From Aliirhizobium wenxiniae (GTDB lineage: Bacteria; Pseudomonadota; Alphaproteobacteria; Rhizobiales; Rhizobiaceae): DNA of 64,000 nt. Location of the stretch: NCBI RefSeq assembly GCF_019511445.1, contig NZ_JAEUAN010000031.1, positions 1-64,000 of the forward strand, given 5' to 3'. The translations under genes were made by a program, and so were the position numbers. The notes under the pieces are model-generated. The model did no database searches. It was not told the origin of the DNA and worked only from the letters and a program-made list of their open reading frames with translations. Shown here piece by piece: positions 24,198-33,103 of this stretch (position 1 is the first letter of the stretch; each line of letters starts with the position of its first letter).

Positions 24198-25277
24198 CTA
24201 GTTCAACCGCGCGCGCGCGTTTGACTGCGCATCGCGAATGAGACCTGCGTACATCTGATCCTTGTCGGGGTACCAGGGCATGCTACCGATGGAGGCAAAT
24301 GCAGGAATCGTTTCCATATGCGCGACCATCCGTCGCCGCATCGCTTCGTCTGGCAGCGACCCTGTCATCGCTTGAAGGTTTTCCGTCATGTGATCGGGAT
24401 TTGACGTACCGCACAAAACGCTGGTGACAGCTGGATGGGCCATGACCCACTTAAGGAAAAATTGAGCCCAGGTGCCGGCCCCGAACTCCTTCGCGAAATC
24501 TGGCAGCGGGCGTCCCTCAACGACTTTCAAAAGGCGAGCTTTTTCCAGCGGCAGGTTGATGAGGACACCGACGCCTTTTTCGGCCGCGGCGGGCAAGAGA
24601 CGCCTTTCCGCGCTGCGGTCAAAGATCGAGTAGTTCGTCTGAACGAAGTCTACACTGCCGCTCTCGATGAAACGGATCAATTGTTCCTGTGCGGCAGTCT
24701 CGTGATGCGTTGCGCCGACATGCGCGATTTGTCCGTCCATCTTCCATGACTGCATCAGCGGTATTACCACTGCCGCATTGGTGAGGCTGTGACACTGCAT
24801 CACCTCGATCTTCGATCGCCATGTGCGCAGCTTTGACTGCCTGAAGCTTTCAACAGCGTGGCTCTCGTCGCCGAGATATTCGCCTGTTGACCAGATCTTG
24901 TTGGTCAGAAAGATGTCGGCAGCGTTCGGGCTTTCGTTCAGGAACTGACCCACACTGACTTCAGCGGATCCATAGAGTGGTGATGTATCAATCACACGTC
25001 CGCCGCCAGCAACATACCGCTTGAAGACTTCCCGTAGGTCATCGCGCTGCTCGCCCGGCCTGCGGTCAAAGGTTAGAAAGGTGCCGAGGCCGAGAAGACT
25101 AACTTGCTGGCCGGTTTTGGGAACCGCGCGGGTGAGGGCAGGGGCAACTCCTGAGGTGGATAGCTCAGATGATGCGCTTGTGCTCCCTTGCGCCTTCACA
25201 CTGCCAGCGATGGTCGCTCCGGCTGCAGCAGCTCCGATGCCGCCGAGCAGGTGTCTTCGATTGATGATTGCCTTCAT
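24198..25277 (-). CDS. Exported aldo/keto reductase with Tat signal
   Basis: A 359-residue protein from the ATG at 25277. The N-terminus MKAIINRRHLLGGIGAAAAG carries a twin-arginine motif and hydrophobic stretch ending near VKAQG, so export by Tat is likely. The AKR barrel follows (LGLGTFLTFDRRPGEQRDDL, VIDTSPLYGSAEVSVGQFLN, DIFLTNKIWSTGEYLGDESH), but the catalytic Asp-Tyr-Lys-His context is partly changed: Lys in TNKIW and His in EVMQCHSL are visible. Periplasmic AKR-like proteins are of uncertain activity. It lies 29 bases after the MBL-fold gene, probably one operon of two exported proteins. Confidence 0.85.
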   Translation of the reverse strand: MKAIINRRHLLGGIGAAAAGATIAGSVKAQGSTSASSELSTSGVAPALTRAVPKTGQQVSLLGLGTFLTFDRRPGEQRDDLREVFKRYVAGGGRVIDTSPLYGSAEVSVGQFLNESPNAADIFLTNKIWSTGEYLGDESHAVESFRQSKLRTWRSKIEVMQCHSLTNAAVVIPLMQSWKMDGQIAHVGATHHETAAQEQLIRFIESGSVDFVQTNYSIFDRSAERRLLPAAAEKGVGVLINLPLEKARLLKVVEGRPLPDFAKEFGAGTWAQFFLKWVMAHPAVTSVLCGTSNPDHMTENLQAMTGSLPDEAMRRRMVAHMETIPAFASIGSMPWYPDKDQMYAGLIRDAQSNARARLN

Positions 25278-25306
25278 CGGTCGCTCCTTCTTGTGCCCGC
25301 GGTCAT

Positions 25307-26299
25307 TTAGAATTGCCAGCCGGCCGGAACCCAGGCGTAGCCGGTATCGGTCTTGAGCATGTATCCAAGCCCGGGAAATGGGTAGTGGAAGCCGAGTACA
25401 GGTACACGATCGGTCGCGGCCATGTCGAAGATGCGTCGGCGCGAGGCGAGAGCCGTGTCCTTGTCCCGGTCGGGACCGGGACGCCAAGAATTGTTGACGT
25501 TGACCACGGGATGATATGCGAGGTCAGCGGTCAGCAGCAGTTGCTCGTTACCCGAATGGACCAGGAAGGTCGCCATGCCTGGTGTGTGTCCGTAGGCAGC
25601 GATCGTGTTGAGGCCTGGCAAGATCTCCGCGCCGGCATCGTAAAGCTCGACCGCTTTTCCAAGAGGCGCAACACTCTGCTTGATCGCCGCGCCGAACCGG
25701 CGCCGGAAGTCTTCCGGTACGGGCATATAAGAAAGGTCTGGGTCGTTGCTGATAAAGAATTCCCAGTCTGCTCGGGGGGCGTACACGGTCGCGTTGGGGA
25801 ACGCTCGTCCACCATCTGCTCCACGTAGATTGCCCACGTGGTCGGGATGCGTGTGCGACACGACGATCGCGTCGATGTCCGCGGCGGAGAGTCCGATCGC
25901 CGACAGATTCTGGAAAATCCGGCCACCGTTCGGGCCCATGGTCTGGCCGGCGCCGGCCTCCAGCAGCACTCTCCGGCCGCCGACCTCGATCAGCAGCGTG
26001 TTGAGGTTGAGTGTCAGATGGTCGCGGGGCAGGAAGGCACGGCGCAACACCTCCTGCAGTTCCGCCTCGGTTGCGTCGCTGGCGTAAATGCGGGGTGGCC
26101 CGCCGATCACACCATCGCTCAAAACTGTTGCACTGATCTCGCCGATGCTGAACCGGTAATAGCCGGTATTGCCGGCAGCGACAGCCGAGGGTGCTTGCGC
26201 GTGAACGGGTCCGATAGCGCTGCCGAGCATCAAGCTTGAGGCTCCGGCTGCTGCCGCCGTCAGCATGATTCTGCGCCTGTTTATCGTCAGAGGAGCCAT
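25307..26299 (-). CDS. Exported metallo-beta-lactamase-fold hydrolase
   Basis: A 330-residue protein. The Tat-type signal starts MAPLTINRRRIMLTAAAAGA and probably ends at PVHAQA. The MBL core shows the metal motif AIVVSHTHPDHVGNLRG (HxHxDH), a further His in AAYGHTPGMATFLVHS, Asp in LLLTADLAYHPVV and the last His in PVLGFHYPFPG. The binuclear zinc site is therefore complete. It resembles lactonase/quorum-quenching-like and SdsA-like MBL proteins, but the substrate is unknown. It heads an operon with the exported AKR; the divergent LysR at 26420 is the likely regulator. Confidence 0.9.
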   Translation of the reverse strand: MAPLTINRRRIMLTAAAAGASSLMLGSAIGPVHAQAPSAVAAGNTGYYRFSIGEISATVLSDGVIGGPPRIYASDATEAELQEVLRRAFLPRDHLTLNLNTLLIEVGGRRVLLEAGAGQTMGPNGGRIFQNLSAIGLSAADIDAIVVSHTHPDHVGNLRGADGGRAFPNATVYAPRADWEFFISNDPDLSYMPVPEDFRRRFGAAIKQSVAPLGKAVELYDAGAEILPGLNTIAAYGHTPGMATFLVHSGNEQLLLTADLAYHPVVNVNNSWRPGPDRDKDTALASRRRIFDMAATDRVPVLGFHYPFPGLGYMLKTDTGYAWVPAGWQF

Positions 26300-26419
26300 T
26301 CCACGAGATCCTTACGTTTTTGAGCCTGCGTCCAGAGGCGGATGCATCACAAGATGACGCATAAACAGTGTTCTGATAAGCCGGGGGAATGTGCGCGGGT
26401 TGATAAGGCAGGCTTCTCA

Positions 26420-27337
26420 ATGGATCAGGTTCGGCTCGATAATCTGGAAGTGTTTGCTTCTATCGTCAGATGCGGCGGTTTTCGCGCGGCGGCGCTCGAA
26501 AGAGGTATTTCTTCTTCTGCGCTGAGCCAGACGATCAATGGTCTGGAAGAGGTTCTGGGGATCCGGTTGCTCAATAGAACAACGCGAAGTGTCTCACCCA
26601 CGGAGGCCGGTGAGCGCTTGCTCGAGCGGTTGGTTCCGGCAATCGCTGACATCAGGAAGGCGGTCGACGATCTCAACCAGTTGAAGGAAAAGCCCTCCGG
26701 GACCTTGCGTATCAACGCGCCGGCGCCCGCCGTCGATCATCTGCTATGCCCACTGGTGTTCGAGTTTATGCGGCTGCACGAAGAGGTCAATGTCGAGATC
26801 GTTAGTGACGCAGCGGTGATCGATATCGTCAAACAAGGTTTCGACGCGGGAGTTCGTTTCGGCAAGCAACTGGAGCAGGACATGGTCGCGATGCCCCTCG
26901 GACCATCTCTGCGTTATGCAATTGTTGCGTCGAGAAGCTACATCGATGGAAACGGCCGTCCAACGAAACCGGCGGATCTCGTGCATCATCAGTGCATCCG
27001 TCGCAGATTTCCAGGTGGTGCCCTCGCGACCTGGCAATTCGAGAAGGAAGGCGAAAAGATGGAACTCGTTCCTGACGCCCGCCTCACGCTCAACTCTGCG
27101 CAGAACGAGCTTCAGGCAGCTCTAGCCGGGAATGGGCTGGCTCACGTTCTAGAGGACTATGCAGCTCCGTATGTAGAAGACGGCCGGCTCGTGGAGGTGC
27201 TCGAAGACTGGAGTCCGATATTGCCAAGCTGGTTCCTGTATTATCCCAACAAGCGGCACTCCAGTGCCGCCATGCGGGCTTTCCTGGACTTCGTGCGAGC
27301 CTACACAAGATCTACCGCAGATCATCCCCAGCCCTAA
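26420..27337 (+). CDS. LysR-family regulator
   Basis: A 305-residue LysR protein from the ATG at 26420. The HTH is at residues 1-60 (LDNLEVFASIVRCGGFRAAA, LSQTINGLEEVLGIRLLNRT). The effector domain is GTLRINAPAPAVDHLLCPLV, VIDIVKQGFDAGVRFGKQLE and a C-terminal PILPSWFLYYPNKRHSSAAM, as in the CrgA/PecT-like branch. An in-frame ATG at 26342 would add 26 residues unlike LysR. It is divergent from the MBL/AKR operon across a 120-base gap. Confidence 0.9.
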   Translation: MDQVRLDNLEVFASIVRCGGFRAAALERGISSSALSQTINGLEEVLGIRLLNRTTRSVSPTEAGERLLERLVPAIADIRKAVDDLNQLKEKPSGTLRINAPAPAVDHLLCPLVFEFMRLHEEVNVEIVSDAAVIDIVKQGFDAGVRFGKQLEQDMVAMPLGPSLRYAIVASRSYIDGNGRPTKPADLVHHQCIRRRFPGGALATWQFEKEGEKMELVPDARLTLNSAQNELQAALAGNGLAHVLEDYAAPYVEDGRLVEVLEDWSPILPSWFLYYPNKRHSSAAMRAFLDFVRAYTRSTADHPQP

Positions 27338-27482
27338 TTCCTGGCGTCACTTGAATGGAGCCGCAACGCCGACGGCGGGGTGGGTCCGCCATGGCGAGCG
27401 TCAAATGAGGGAGTTAAAGGCAGTCTCCCTGACTAGGTCGTTAGTCGGCACAAAAAATGGCGTAATGCGATGTCTGGAACTG

Positions 27483-27512
27483 CGGGTCGAGGGTTCGTAT
27501 CCGCTCAAGAGC
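27483..27512 (+). repeat. Dispersed T-arm-like short repeat, copy 3
   Basis: About 30 bases: CGGGTCGAGGGTTCGTATCC followed by GCTCAAGAGC. It is the copy closest to a tRNA T-arm, but the preceding 60 bases do not fold into the other tRNA arms. It lies in the gap between two convergent LysR genes. Confidence 0.7.
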
Positions 27513-27575
27513 AGGATATCCGAGTCTGGAGTCGTCGGTCAGACCTGGGCTAAATGGGCAGTGTCATGGCAGGTG

Positions 27576-28430
27576 CTACCCTACGTTATTGGCGAGGAAC
27601 CGCGCGAGGTACTTCGCTTCATTTGACAAACTTGCTCGACCTTTCACCAGCGCCATTTCGGATGGGGTCTGATCGTCGAATCCGTCCAGAGGGCCAAGTT
27701 GCCGATGTTCGGGAAGCACCGCGTCGGATGGCAACAAGCTGATCCCGAGGCCGGAGGCGACTGCGGCCTGCACACCCATCAAACCTTGGCTCGTATAAGA
27801 GATCCGCCAGCGGCGACCGCTTTGCTCGATCGCGCGGATTGCGCGATCCCGGTAGATGCATCCGACCGGAAAGACAGCAAGCGGCACTGGGTCTGCCGCA
27901 ATAGAACCGCTTGCACCTTGGACCCATATCAGCTTTTCCGTCCAAGTGGCGAGACTTGCTCCACTACCAGGCTCGCGCTTGATCAACGCGAGGTCGATTT
28001 CCCCCGCGTCCAATTGACGTCTAAGCTCCGTGCTCCAGCCGCTGACAGTGTCGAGTCTGATGTGGGGCGAGGCGGCAGAAAATCCCGACAGTAGGTCGAT
28101 CAGGCGCCGGCCCGCAAAATCCTCCGGCACTCCGAGGCGCACGGTTCGGGGTGCGGAGGGTTTCCGCATTGCTTCGCTAGCTTCCTCTGCGGTCGCAAGA
28201 ATTCTGCGGGCATAGCTCAAAAGTCTTTCGCCGGCCTCGGTCGTCTCGACAGTTCCGGACGATTTATCCCGTAGCAGCAACACAGAGTCGATGTTTTGCT
28301 CGAGCTTCTTGACCTGCTGGCTCACCGTCGATTGCGTCAAATGCACTCTTTCCGCAGCCTTGGTGAAGCCGCCACAATCGACTACGGCAGCAAACGTTTT
28401 CAGGAGATCCAGGTCAAAGCCGAAGCTCAT
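27576..28430 (-). CDS. LysR-family regulator
   Basis: A 284-residue LysR protein. The HTH is at residues 6-65 (LDLLKTFAAVVDCGGFTKAA, TQSTVSQQVKKLEQNIDSVL), with a shorter effector domain (RTVRLGVPEDFAGRRLIDLL, DLALIKREPGSGASLATWTE, QAAVASGLGISLLPSDAVLP). It resembles the branch that regulates small-molecule metabolism genes next door. It is divergent from the HAD dehalogenase and aldolase operon (28518), with an 87-base gap as regulatory region. Confidence 0.9.
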   Translation of the reverse strand: MSFGFDLDLLKTFAAVVDCGGFTKAAERVHLTQSTVSQQVKKLEQNIDSVLLLRDKSSGTVETTEAGERLLSYARRILATAEEASEAMRKPSAPRTVRLGVPEDFAGRRLIDLLSGFSAASPHIRLDTVSGWSTELRRQLDAGEIDLALIKREPGSGASLATWTEKLIWVQGASGSIAADPVPLAVFPVGCIYRDRAIRAIEQSGRRWRISYTSQGLMGVQAAVASGLGISLLPSDAVLPEHRQLGPLDGFDDQTPSEMALVKGRASLSNEAKYLARFLANNVG

Positions 28431-28517
28431 TTGATTCCTCGATTGAGAGTATGACGAAATTTAATTTTCCAATGATTGCGGTGTTTGTCAATCTGCCGGA
28501 AACACAGGAGACTAGAC

Positions 28518-29219
28518 ATGACATTGCCAGGTCCGAAGCCAACATGGTTGACCTTTGATTGCTACGGGACCCTTATCCAGTGGGACGAAGGGCTGCTGGC
28601 GGCAATGGACAGGATCCTGTCCGCCAAAGGTGGCAACATCGATCAGAAGACGTTCATTTCGATCTATGACCGGCATGAGCATATGTTGGAGGCAGAGCGT
28701 CCTCATAGAACATTTTCCGAGGTCAGCGCCCTTGCCCTGGAACGGGCTATGGGGGAATTCGGGCTGTCGTTCGAGACTGCTGATGCCGAACTCCTGACCT
28801 CCTCAATCGGCAAGATGCCACCGTTTCCAGAGGTCGTCGCAACGCTTCAAGAGTTGAAGTCTGCAGGTTTCTACCTTGCAATCATCTCGAACACGGATGA
28901 CGCCATCATCGCCGGAAATGTCGCCCAATTGGGCGGCTCCATCGACCGGGTTATCACGGCTGAACAAGCTGGCGCCTATAAACCCTCCGCCCAGACGTTT
29001 CGTCACGCCTGGAACAGCCTTGGGACTGGAATGGGCGATCTGGTGCATATCTGTGCCAGCCCGCATCTTGATCTTGCTGCAGCGCGTGAGCTTGGATTTC
29101 GCACCGTTTGGGTCGATCGTGGCACGGGCCGCAAACCGCTTTCTGACTACCAGCCCAATGCAATCGTCCCGACACTCGACAAGGTGCCCGATATCTTTGC
29201 CACGGCCGGCTGGATTTAA
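28518..29219 (+). CDS. HAD-family (S)-2-haloacid dehalogenase-type hydrolase
   Basis: A 233-residue HAD hydrolase of type II dehalogenase length. Motif I is WLTFDCYGTLIQWDEG (Asp nucleophile followed by YGT, typical of haloacid dehalogenases), motif II Ser in YLAIISNTDDAIIAG, motif III Lys in EQAGAYKPSAQTFRHAW, and motif IV in ICASPHLDLAAARELGFRTV. The enzyme class hydrolyses 2-haloacids; related proteins act on phosphates. I chose the ATG at 28518 because CAGGAG lies 8 bases before it. It is 15 bases ahead of the aldolase gene and divergent from LysR. Confidence 0.85.
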   Translation: MTLPGPKPTWLTFDCYGTLIQWDEGLLAAMDRILSAKGGNIDQKTFISIYDRHEHMLEAERPHRTFSEVSALALERAMGEFGLSFETADAELLTSSIGKMPPFPEVVATLQELKSAGFYLAIISNTDDAIIAGNVAQLGGSIDRVITAEQAGAYKPSAQTFRHAWNSLGTGMGDLVHICASPHLDLAAARELGFRTVWVDRGTGRKPLSDYQPNAIVPTLDKVPDIFATAGWI

Positions 29220-29234
29220 TTCAAGGAGAAACAG

Positions 29235-30026
29235 ATGGCACATGAATTGAAGCTTTCGAAAGCATGCAGCAATCCCCACCACAATCTCCCGCTGGATAGC
29301 GAGGAGATCTGGCAGGCGAGAATGGACCTTGCGGCTTGTCTTCGCATGGCTGCGCGCCTCGGTCTGGAAGAGGGGATTTGCAATCATTTTTCGGCCGTCG
29401 TACCCGGGCATCCCGATCTCTTCATCGTCAACCGCCTTGGCTGGGCCTTCAAGGAGGCGACGGCGTCATCACTGCTGATCTGTGATTTCGCGGGGAATGT
29501 GGTGGCTGGAGACGGCGTCCCGGAGGCGACCGCCTTCTACATCCACGCACGTCTGCACAAGATGGCGCCAAGGGTGGGCGCCGCCTTTCACACCCACATG
29601 CCGAATGCGACCGCGCTCAGCATGGTCGAAGGCGAGCCACTGGTCTGGGCGGGGCAGACGGCGCTTAAATTTTATGGTCGTGTCGCGATCGATGAGAACT
29701 ACAACGGTCTTGCGCTCGACGAGAGCGAGGGTGACCGAATTGCCTCGGTGCTTGGCGACAAGGATATCCTGTTCATGAGAAATCATGGCGTGATGGTCTG
29801 TGCACCCAACATCGCCGAAGCCTGGGATGATCTCTACTACCTCGAGCGGGCGGCCGAAGTTCAATTGAAAGCAATGGGGACGGGCCGCAAACTCCTGCCG
29901 GTTTCAGCCGATATTGCTGCCGAGGCGGTGCGGCAGATGCGAGAAGGGGACCCGGACAGTGCCAGGTTGCATCTGCTGAGCATCCGGCGTCAGCTTGACC
30001 GGGAGGCGCCGGACTACCGAGATTGA
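29235..30026 (+). CDS. Class II aldolase/adducin-family protein
   Basis: A 263-residue protein of the AraD/FucA fold. The zinc ligands are visible as the HTH pair in GAAFHTHMPNATALSM and the later His in LFMRNHGVMVCAPN; GICNHFSAVVPGHPDLFIVN is the substrate-loop region. Family members cleave or epimerise sugar phosphates, or decarboxylate related compounds. The pairing with a HAD hydrolase in one operon (15-base gap, AAGGAG before the ATG) suggests a small catabolic or detoxification route that removes a phosphate or halide and then acts on the carbon chain. Substrate unknown. Confidence 0.9.
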   Translation: MAHELKLSKACSNPHHNLPLDSEEIWQARMDLAACLRMAARLGLEEGICNHFSAVVPGHPDLFIVNRLGWAFKEATASSLLICDFAGNVVAGDGVPEATAFYIHARLHKMAPRVGAAFHTHMPNATALSMVEGEPLVWAGQTALKFYGRVAIDENYNGLALDESEGDRIASVLGDKDILFMRNHGVMVCAPNIAEAWDDLYYLERAAEVQLKAMGTGRKLLPVSADIAAEAVRQMREGDPDSARLHLLSIRRQLDREAPDYRD

Positions 30027-30079
30027 TCTGGGGGAGAAAGCAAAGCCTGCGCGCGCCCGCCTTCCTACTGCTTCTAGGA

Positions 30080-31000
30080 TCAGGACGTGCCATTTAACAC
30101 GGGTGAAGCACGCAAGATCAGCATCATATATTCGATGAATGCCCGGACGCGGTGTGGCAGGGGACCGCCACCGACATAGACGGCGTGAACCAGTTCAAGG
30201 TCGCCTGGGTTTTCTTCTTCTAGCAACGGGATCAGCCGACCCGCCGCAATCTCATCTGCCACGTGAAATAGCCCGACCCGGGCAATACCGGCGCCGGCCA
30301 GCACCATCTGCTTCATCGTCTCACCGTTGTTCACGACGACACTGCCTTTGACCGGCTGTACAACATCCCGACCGCCGGTGCGAAATGGCCAGGAGGGTGT
30401 TGCACGGCGGAAATTGAATGTCAGGCAATCGTGATGCGCGAGATCTGCCGGTTTCTCCGGTGTCCCCTTACGCGCGAGATAGTCGGGTGAGGCGCAGATC
30501 ACGCGCCGGCTCTGCCCGAGCTTGCGCGCGATGAGCCCGCTGTCGGGTAGATTGCCCATACGGATGGCAACGTCGGTCTTCTCCGCCACAAGGTCCACAA
30601 TCCCGTCGGTCAACGAAAGATCGACGACCAGACCAGGATTGCGCGCAACAAATTCCGGGACCGCGGGAGCGAGGAACATTGTTCCGAACGGTATTGTCGC
30701 ATTAATCCGTAACCGCCCGCGAACCGCACCACCGGCCACCTCTTGATCCGCATCGTTCAACTCCTGCAGGATCCGCAGCGCCGCGTGATGATAGGCCTCG
30801 CCTTCTTCCGTGAGCGTGAGAGCACGGGTGGTCCGCACTAGAAGGCGGGCGCCGAGACGGCTCTCCAGTCGCGCGATTAGTTTGCTGACTGCCGATGGAG
30901 TAAGATCGAGATTGCGGGCGGCGGCGGAGAAGCCTCCATCTTGAATAACCCGTACAAAGACTTCCATTTCGCCGGAGCGTTCCATGAGGATGCGTGGCAT
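30080..31000 (-). CDS. LysR-family regulator
   Basis: A 306-residue LysR protein. The HTH is at residues 10-70 (MEVFVRVIQDGGFSAAARNL, SAVSKLIARLESRLGARLLV). The effector domain runs GRLRINATIPFGTMFLAPAV, LVDLSLTDGIVDLVAEKTDV and ends RVRAFIEYMMLILRA. It is of the CrgA-like branch as at 2792. Its promoter faces the SDR/ABM/DJ-1/hydrolase operon starting at 31099; control of that operon is inferred. Confidence 0.9.
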   Translation of the reverse strand: MPRILMERSGEMEVFVRVIQDGGFSAAARNLDLTPSAVSKLIARLESRLGARLLVRTTRALTLTEEGEAYHHAALRILQELNDADQEVAGGAVRGRLRINATIPFGTMFLAPAVPEFVARNPGLVVDLSLTDGIVDLVAEKTDVAIRMGNLPDSGLIARKLGQSRRVICASPDYLARKGTPEKPADLAHHDCLTFNFRRATPSWPFRTGGRDVVQPVKGSVVVNNGETMKQMVLAGAGIARVGLFHVADEIAAGRLIPLLEEENPGDLELVHAVYVGGGPLPHRVRAFIEYMMLILRASPVLNGTS

Positions 31001-31098
31001 TGATGAACCTCATTCACAGGTGCGTGTCTTTTGCAGGCAATAGTCCAAGCGCGGCTTAGATCATAGCTTTTCTCCAGCAGCAATCTGGAGACATAAAA

Positions 31099-31890
31099 AT
31101 GGATCTACAACTCAACGGAAAGACCGCACTTGTAACTGGCGCAACCGCCGGCATAGGCTTGGAAATCGCTCACACTCTTGCGACGGAAGGCGCGCGCGTC
31201 GTTATCACGGGACGCGATAACACCAAGCTCGAAAGCGCAATTGCATCCATCAAGACTTCCGGCGGTGCGAACATATCCGGCATCGTGGCAGACGCCGCAA
31301 GCGCTGACGGTGCTGCGGTCATCGCCAGCGTCGAGCCGTCGATCGACATCCTCGTCAACAATCTCGGCATCTATGAGAGCAAGGCCTTTGCCGATATCAC
31401 TGACGCCGACTGGAGCCATCTGTTCGACGTCAATGTGATGAGCGGTGTGCGGCTCTCTCGCGCCTTTATCCCAGGCATGCTCGACCGCAATTGGGGGCGC
31501 ATTGTATTTATTTCCAGCGAAGCGGGCCTCGCAATTCCCGGTGACATGATCCACTACGGAATGACAAAGACGGCTCAGCTGTCGGTTTCGCGCGGCTTGG
31601 CGCAGATCACCCGTGGCACGAACGTAACCGTCAATTCCGTTCTGCCAGGCCCGACCCGATCGGAAGGGATCGAGGCTTTCCTCCGCAGCCAGGCGAGCGA
31701 CCCATTCGCACCAATGAAGCAGATCGAGGCTGAGTTTTTCGCCACCGCCCGCTCCGCATCCATCCTCCAACGGATGGTGGATGCGGAAGAAGTGGCCAAC
31801 TTGGTTGCCTATCTCGCCAGTCCGCGTTCCTCGGCCACCAATGGTGCCGCCCTTCGTGCTGAAGGCGGGCTCGTCAATACCATCGCGTGA
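31099..31890 (+). CDS. SDR-family oxidoreductase
   Basis: A 263-residue SDR. The cofactor loop is LVTGATAGIGLEIAHTLATE (residues 10-29), the NNAG position reads DILVNNLGIYESKAF, and the catalytic set is Ser in IVFISSEAGLAIPG and Tyr/Lys in MIHYGMTKTAQLSVS. The altered NNLG is common in this subfamily, which often acts on hydroxy or oxo acids. It is the first gene of a run of four same-strand genes. Substrate unknown; LysR at 30080 is the probable regulator. Confidence 0.9.
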   Translation: MDLQLNGKTALVTGATAGIGLEIAHTLATEGARVVITGRDNTKLESAIASIKTSGGANISGIVADAASADGAAVIASVEPSIDILVNNLGIYESKAFADITDADWSHLFDVNVMSGVRLSRAFIPGMLDRNWGRIVFISSEAGLAIPGDMIHYGMTKTAQLSVSRGLAQITRGTNVTVNSVLPGPTRSEGIEAFLRSQASDPFAPMKQIEAEFFATARSASILQRMVDAEEVANLVAYLASPRSSATNGAALRAEGGLVNTIA

Positions 31891-31901
31891 GGAGAACTGC
31901 C

Positions 31902-32204
31902 ATGTCGAACTCACCTTTGACCGTTATCGCAATCACTACGGCAAAACTGGGAAAAGAGGCGGCCTTGGGCGCCGCCCAGGAAAAACTCGTCGCCGAAACC
32001 TTAGTCGAAGACGGCTGCCTTCGCTACGAACTGCATCAATCGCTTGACGATGGACGCGTCCGCATCTTCGTTGAGACTTGGGCAAGCGAGGCACACTGGC
32101 GCGCCCATATGCAGGGCCCTGCGATGCAGCGCTTTCAGGCGAGCGGCGTTGGCGACGACTTCGCCGACTTTTCACTGCACCGCCTGATCAAGGTGGCCGG
32201 CTAA
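31902..32204 (+). CDS. Antibiotic biosynthesis monooxygenase (ABM) domain protein
   Basis: A 100-residue protein with the ABM ferredoxin-like fold pattern: LTVIAITTAKLGKEAALGAA, then DGCLRYELHQSLDDGRVRIF, VETWASEAHWRAHMQGPAMQ. Small ABM proteins are dimeric and cofactor-free; known ones are quinol monooxygenases (YgiN) or heme oxygenases, many have unknown roles. Start ATG 31902 has GGAG 7 bases before it. The gene follows the SDR by 11 bases. Confidence 0.85.
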   Translation: MSNSPLTVIAITTAKLGKEAALGAAQEKLVAETLVEDGCLRYELHQSLDDGRVRIFVETWASEAHWRAHMQGPAMQRFQASGVGDDFADFSLHRLIKVAG

Positions 32205-32260
32205 ACCTGCCGCGAGCACTCACTTTTCGAACTGACATCTATCCCTTGGGAACCAAGTCT

Positions 32261-33103
32261 ATGACACTTTTGCGCAGTCTTGCCGTCGCACTCGCCATTA
32301 GCGCGAGCGCCATAAACGCTCACGCCGGAAACGTGCTGATCGTCCTGTCCGATTCCGATCACCTCGATCTGCAAGATGGCAAGGTCTTCGAGACAGGTTT
32401 TTATCTCAACGAACTGATGCAGCCGGTAACAGCGCTGCGTGATGCTGGCCACAAGATTACGTTCGCCACGCCGAAAGGAACGGCTCCATCAGTCGACAGA
32501 ACATCAATCGACAAGATGTATTTCGGTGGCGACGAAGCGGCGATGAAAGCCAGCGAGGAAGCGCTCGCGGACCTGCAACTCACATCACGCGACAGGTCGC
32601 CCGTCATTAGCTTCGCGCGGGTCGAGCAGATCGGCTACGGCCATTTCGATGCCGTCTATGTGCCGGGCGGTCATGCTCCGATGCAAGACCTTCTGGTGAG
32701 TGCCGAGCTCGGCAAGATCCTGACTTACTTCCATGAGAGTGGAAAGCCGACCGCCTTGGCCTGTCATGGTCCTATCGCCCTGCTTTCGACTCTGCCCGAC
32801 GCACAAGCGTTTGTCAGAGAGTTTGAGACGAGCGGAAAAGCAAATCCGCAAACTCGCTGGGCTTACGATGGCTACCGTTTTACCGTCTTCAGCAATGAGG
32901 AGGAAAAAATGGCCAAAGGCCTTCTGGGCGGCGGCGAGATGAAATTTTATCCGCAGGATGCACTCACTCAGGCGGGTGGTCAGTACAGTCAGGCTGACGC
33001 AGCATTTTCAAGTCATGTTGTGACTGATCGCGAGCTCATTACCGGACAAAACCCGGCATCAGCATTGGCGGTAGCGAATGAGTTATTGGACCGGCTGAAG
33101 TAA
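32261..33103 (+). CDS. Exported DJ-1/PfpI-family protein (Hsp31-like)
   Basis: A 280-residue protein from the ATG at 32261. The N-terminal signal is MTLLRSLAVALAISASAINA followed by HAG. The glutaminase-like core has an acidic residue in GFYLNELMQPVTALRDAGHK, the nucleophile elbow in TALACHGPIALLSTL (Cys, then His) and PKGTAPSVDRTSIDK. DJ-1/Hsp31 relatives act as glyoxalase III or deglycase-like enzymes on methylglyoxal. The signal peptide would put it in the periplasm, which is unusual for the family. It follows the ABM gene. Confidence 0.85.
   Translation: MTLLRSLAVALAISASAINAHAGNVLIVLSDSDHLDLQDGKVFETGFYLNELMQPVTALRDAGHKITFATPKGTAPSVDRTSIDKMYFGGDEAAMKASEEALADLQLTSRDRSPVISFARVEQIGYGHFDAVYVPGGHAPMQDLLVSAELGKILTYFHESGKPTALACHGPIALLSTLPDAQAFVREFETSGKANPQTRWAYDGYRFTVFSNEEEKMAKGLLGGGEMKFYPQDALTQAGGQYSQADAAFSSHVVTDRELITGQNPASALAVANELLDRLK

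Noticed and set aside
27400..27520. Possible tRNA gene around the T-arm-like sequence at 27483
   Set aside because: The T-arm core is convincing, but no acceptor stem, D-arm or anticodon arm could be paired in the 70 bases before it, and the three other copies have different upstream sequences.
27272..27626. Plus-strand reading frame between the two LysR genes
   Set aside because: It overlaps the end of the LysR gene and has random composition with no ribosome site.
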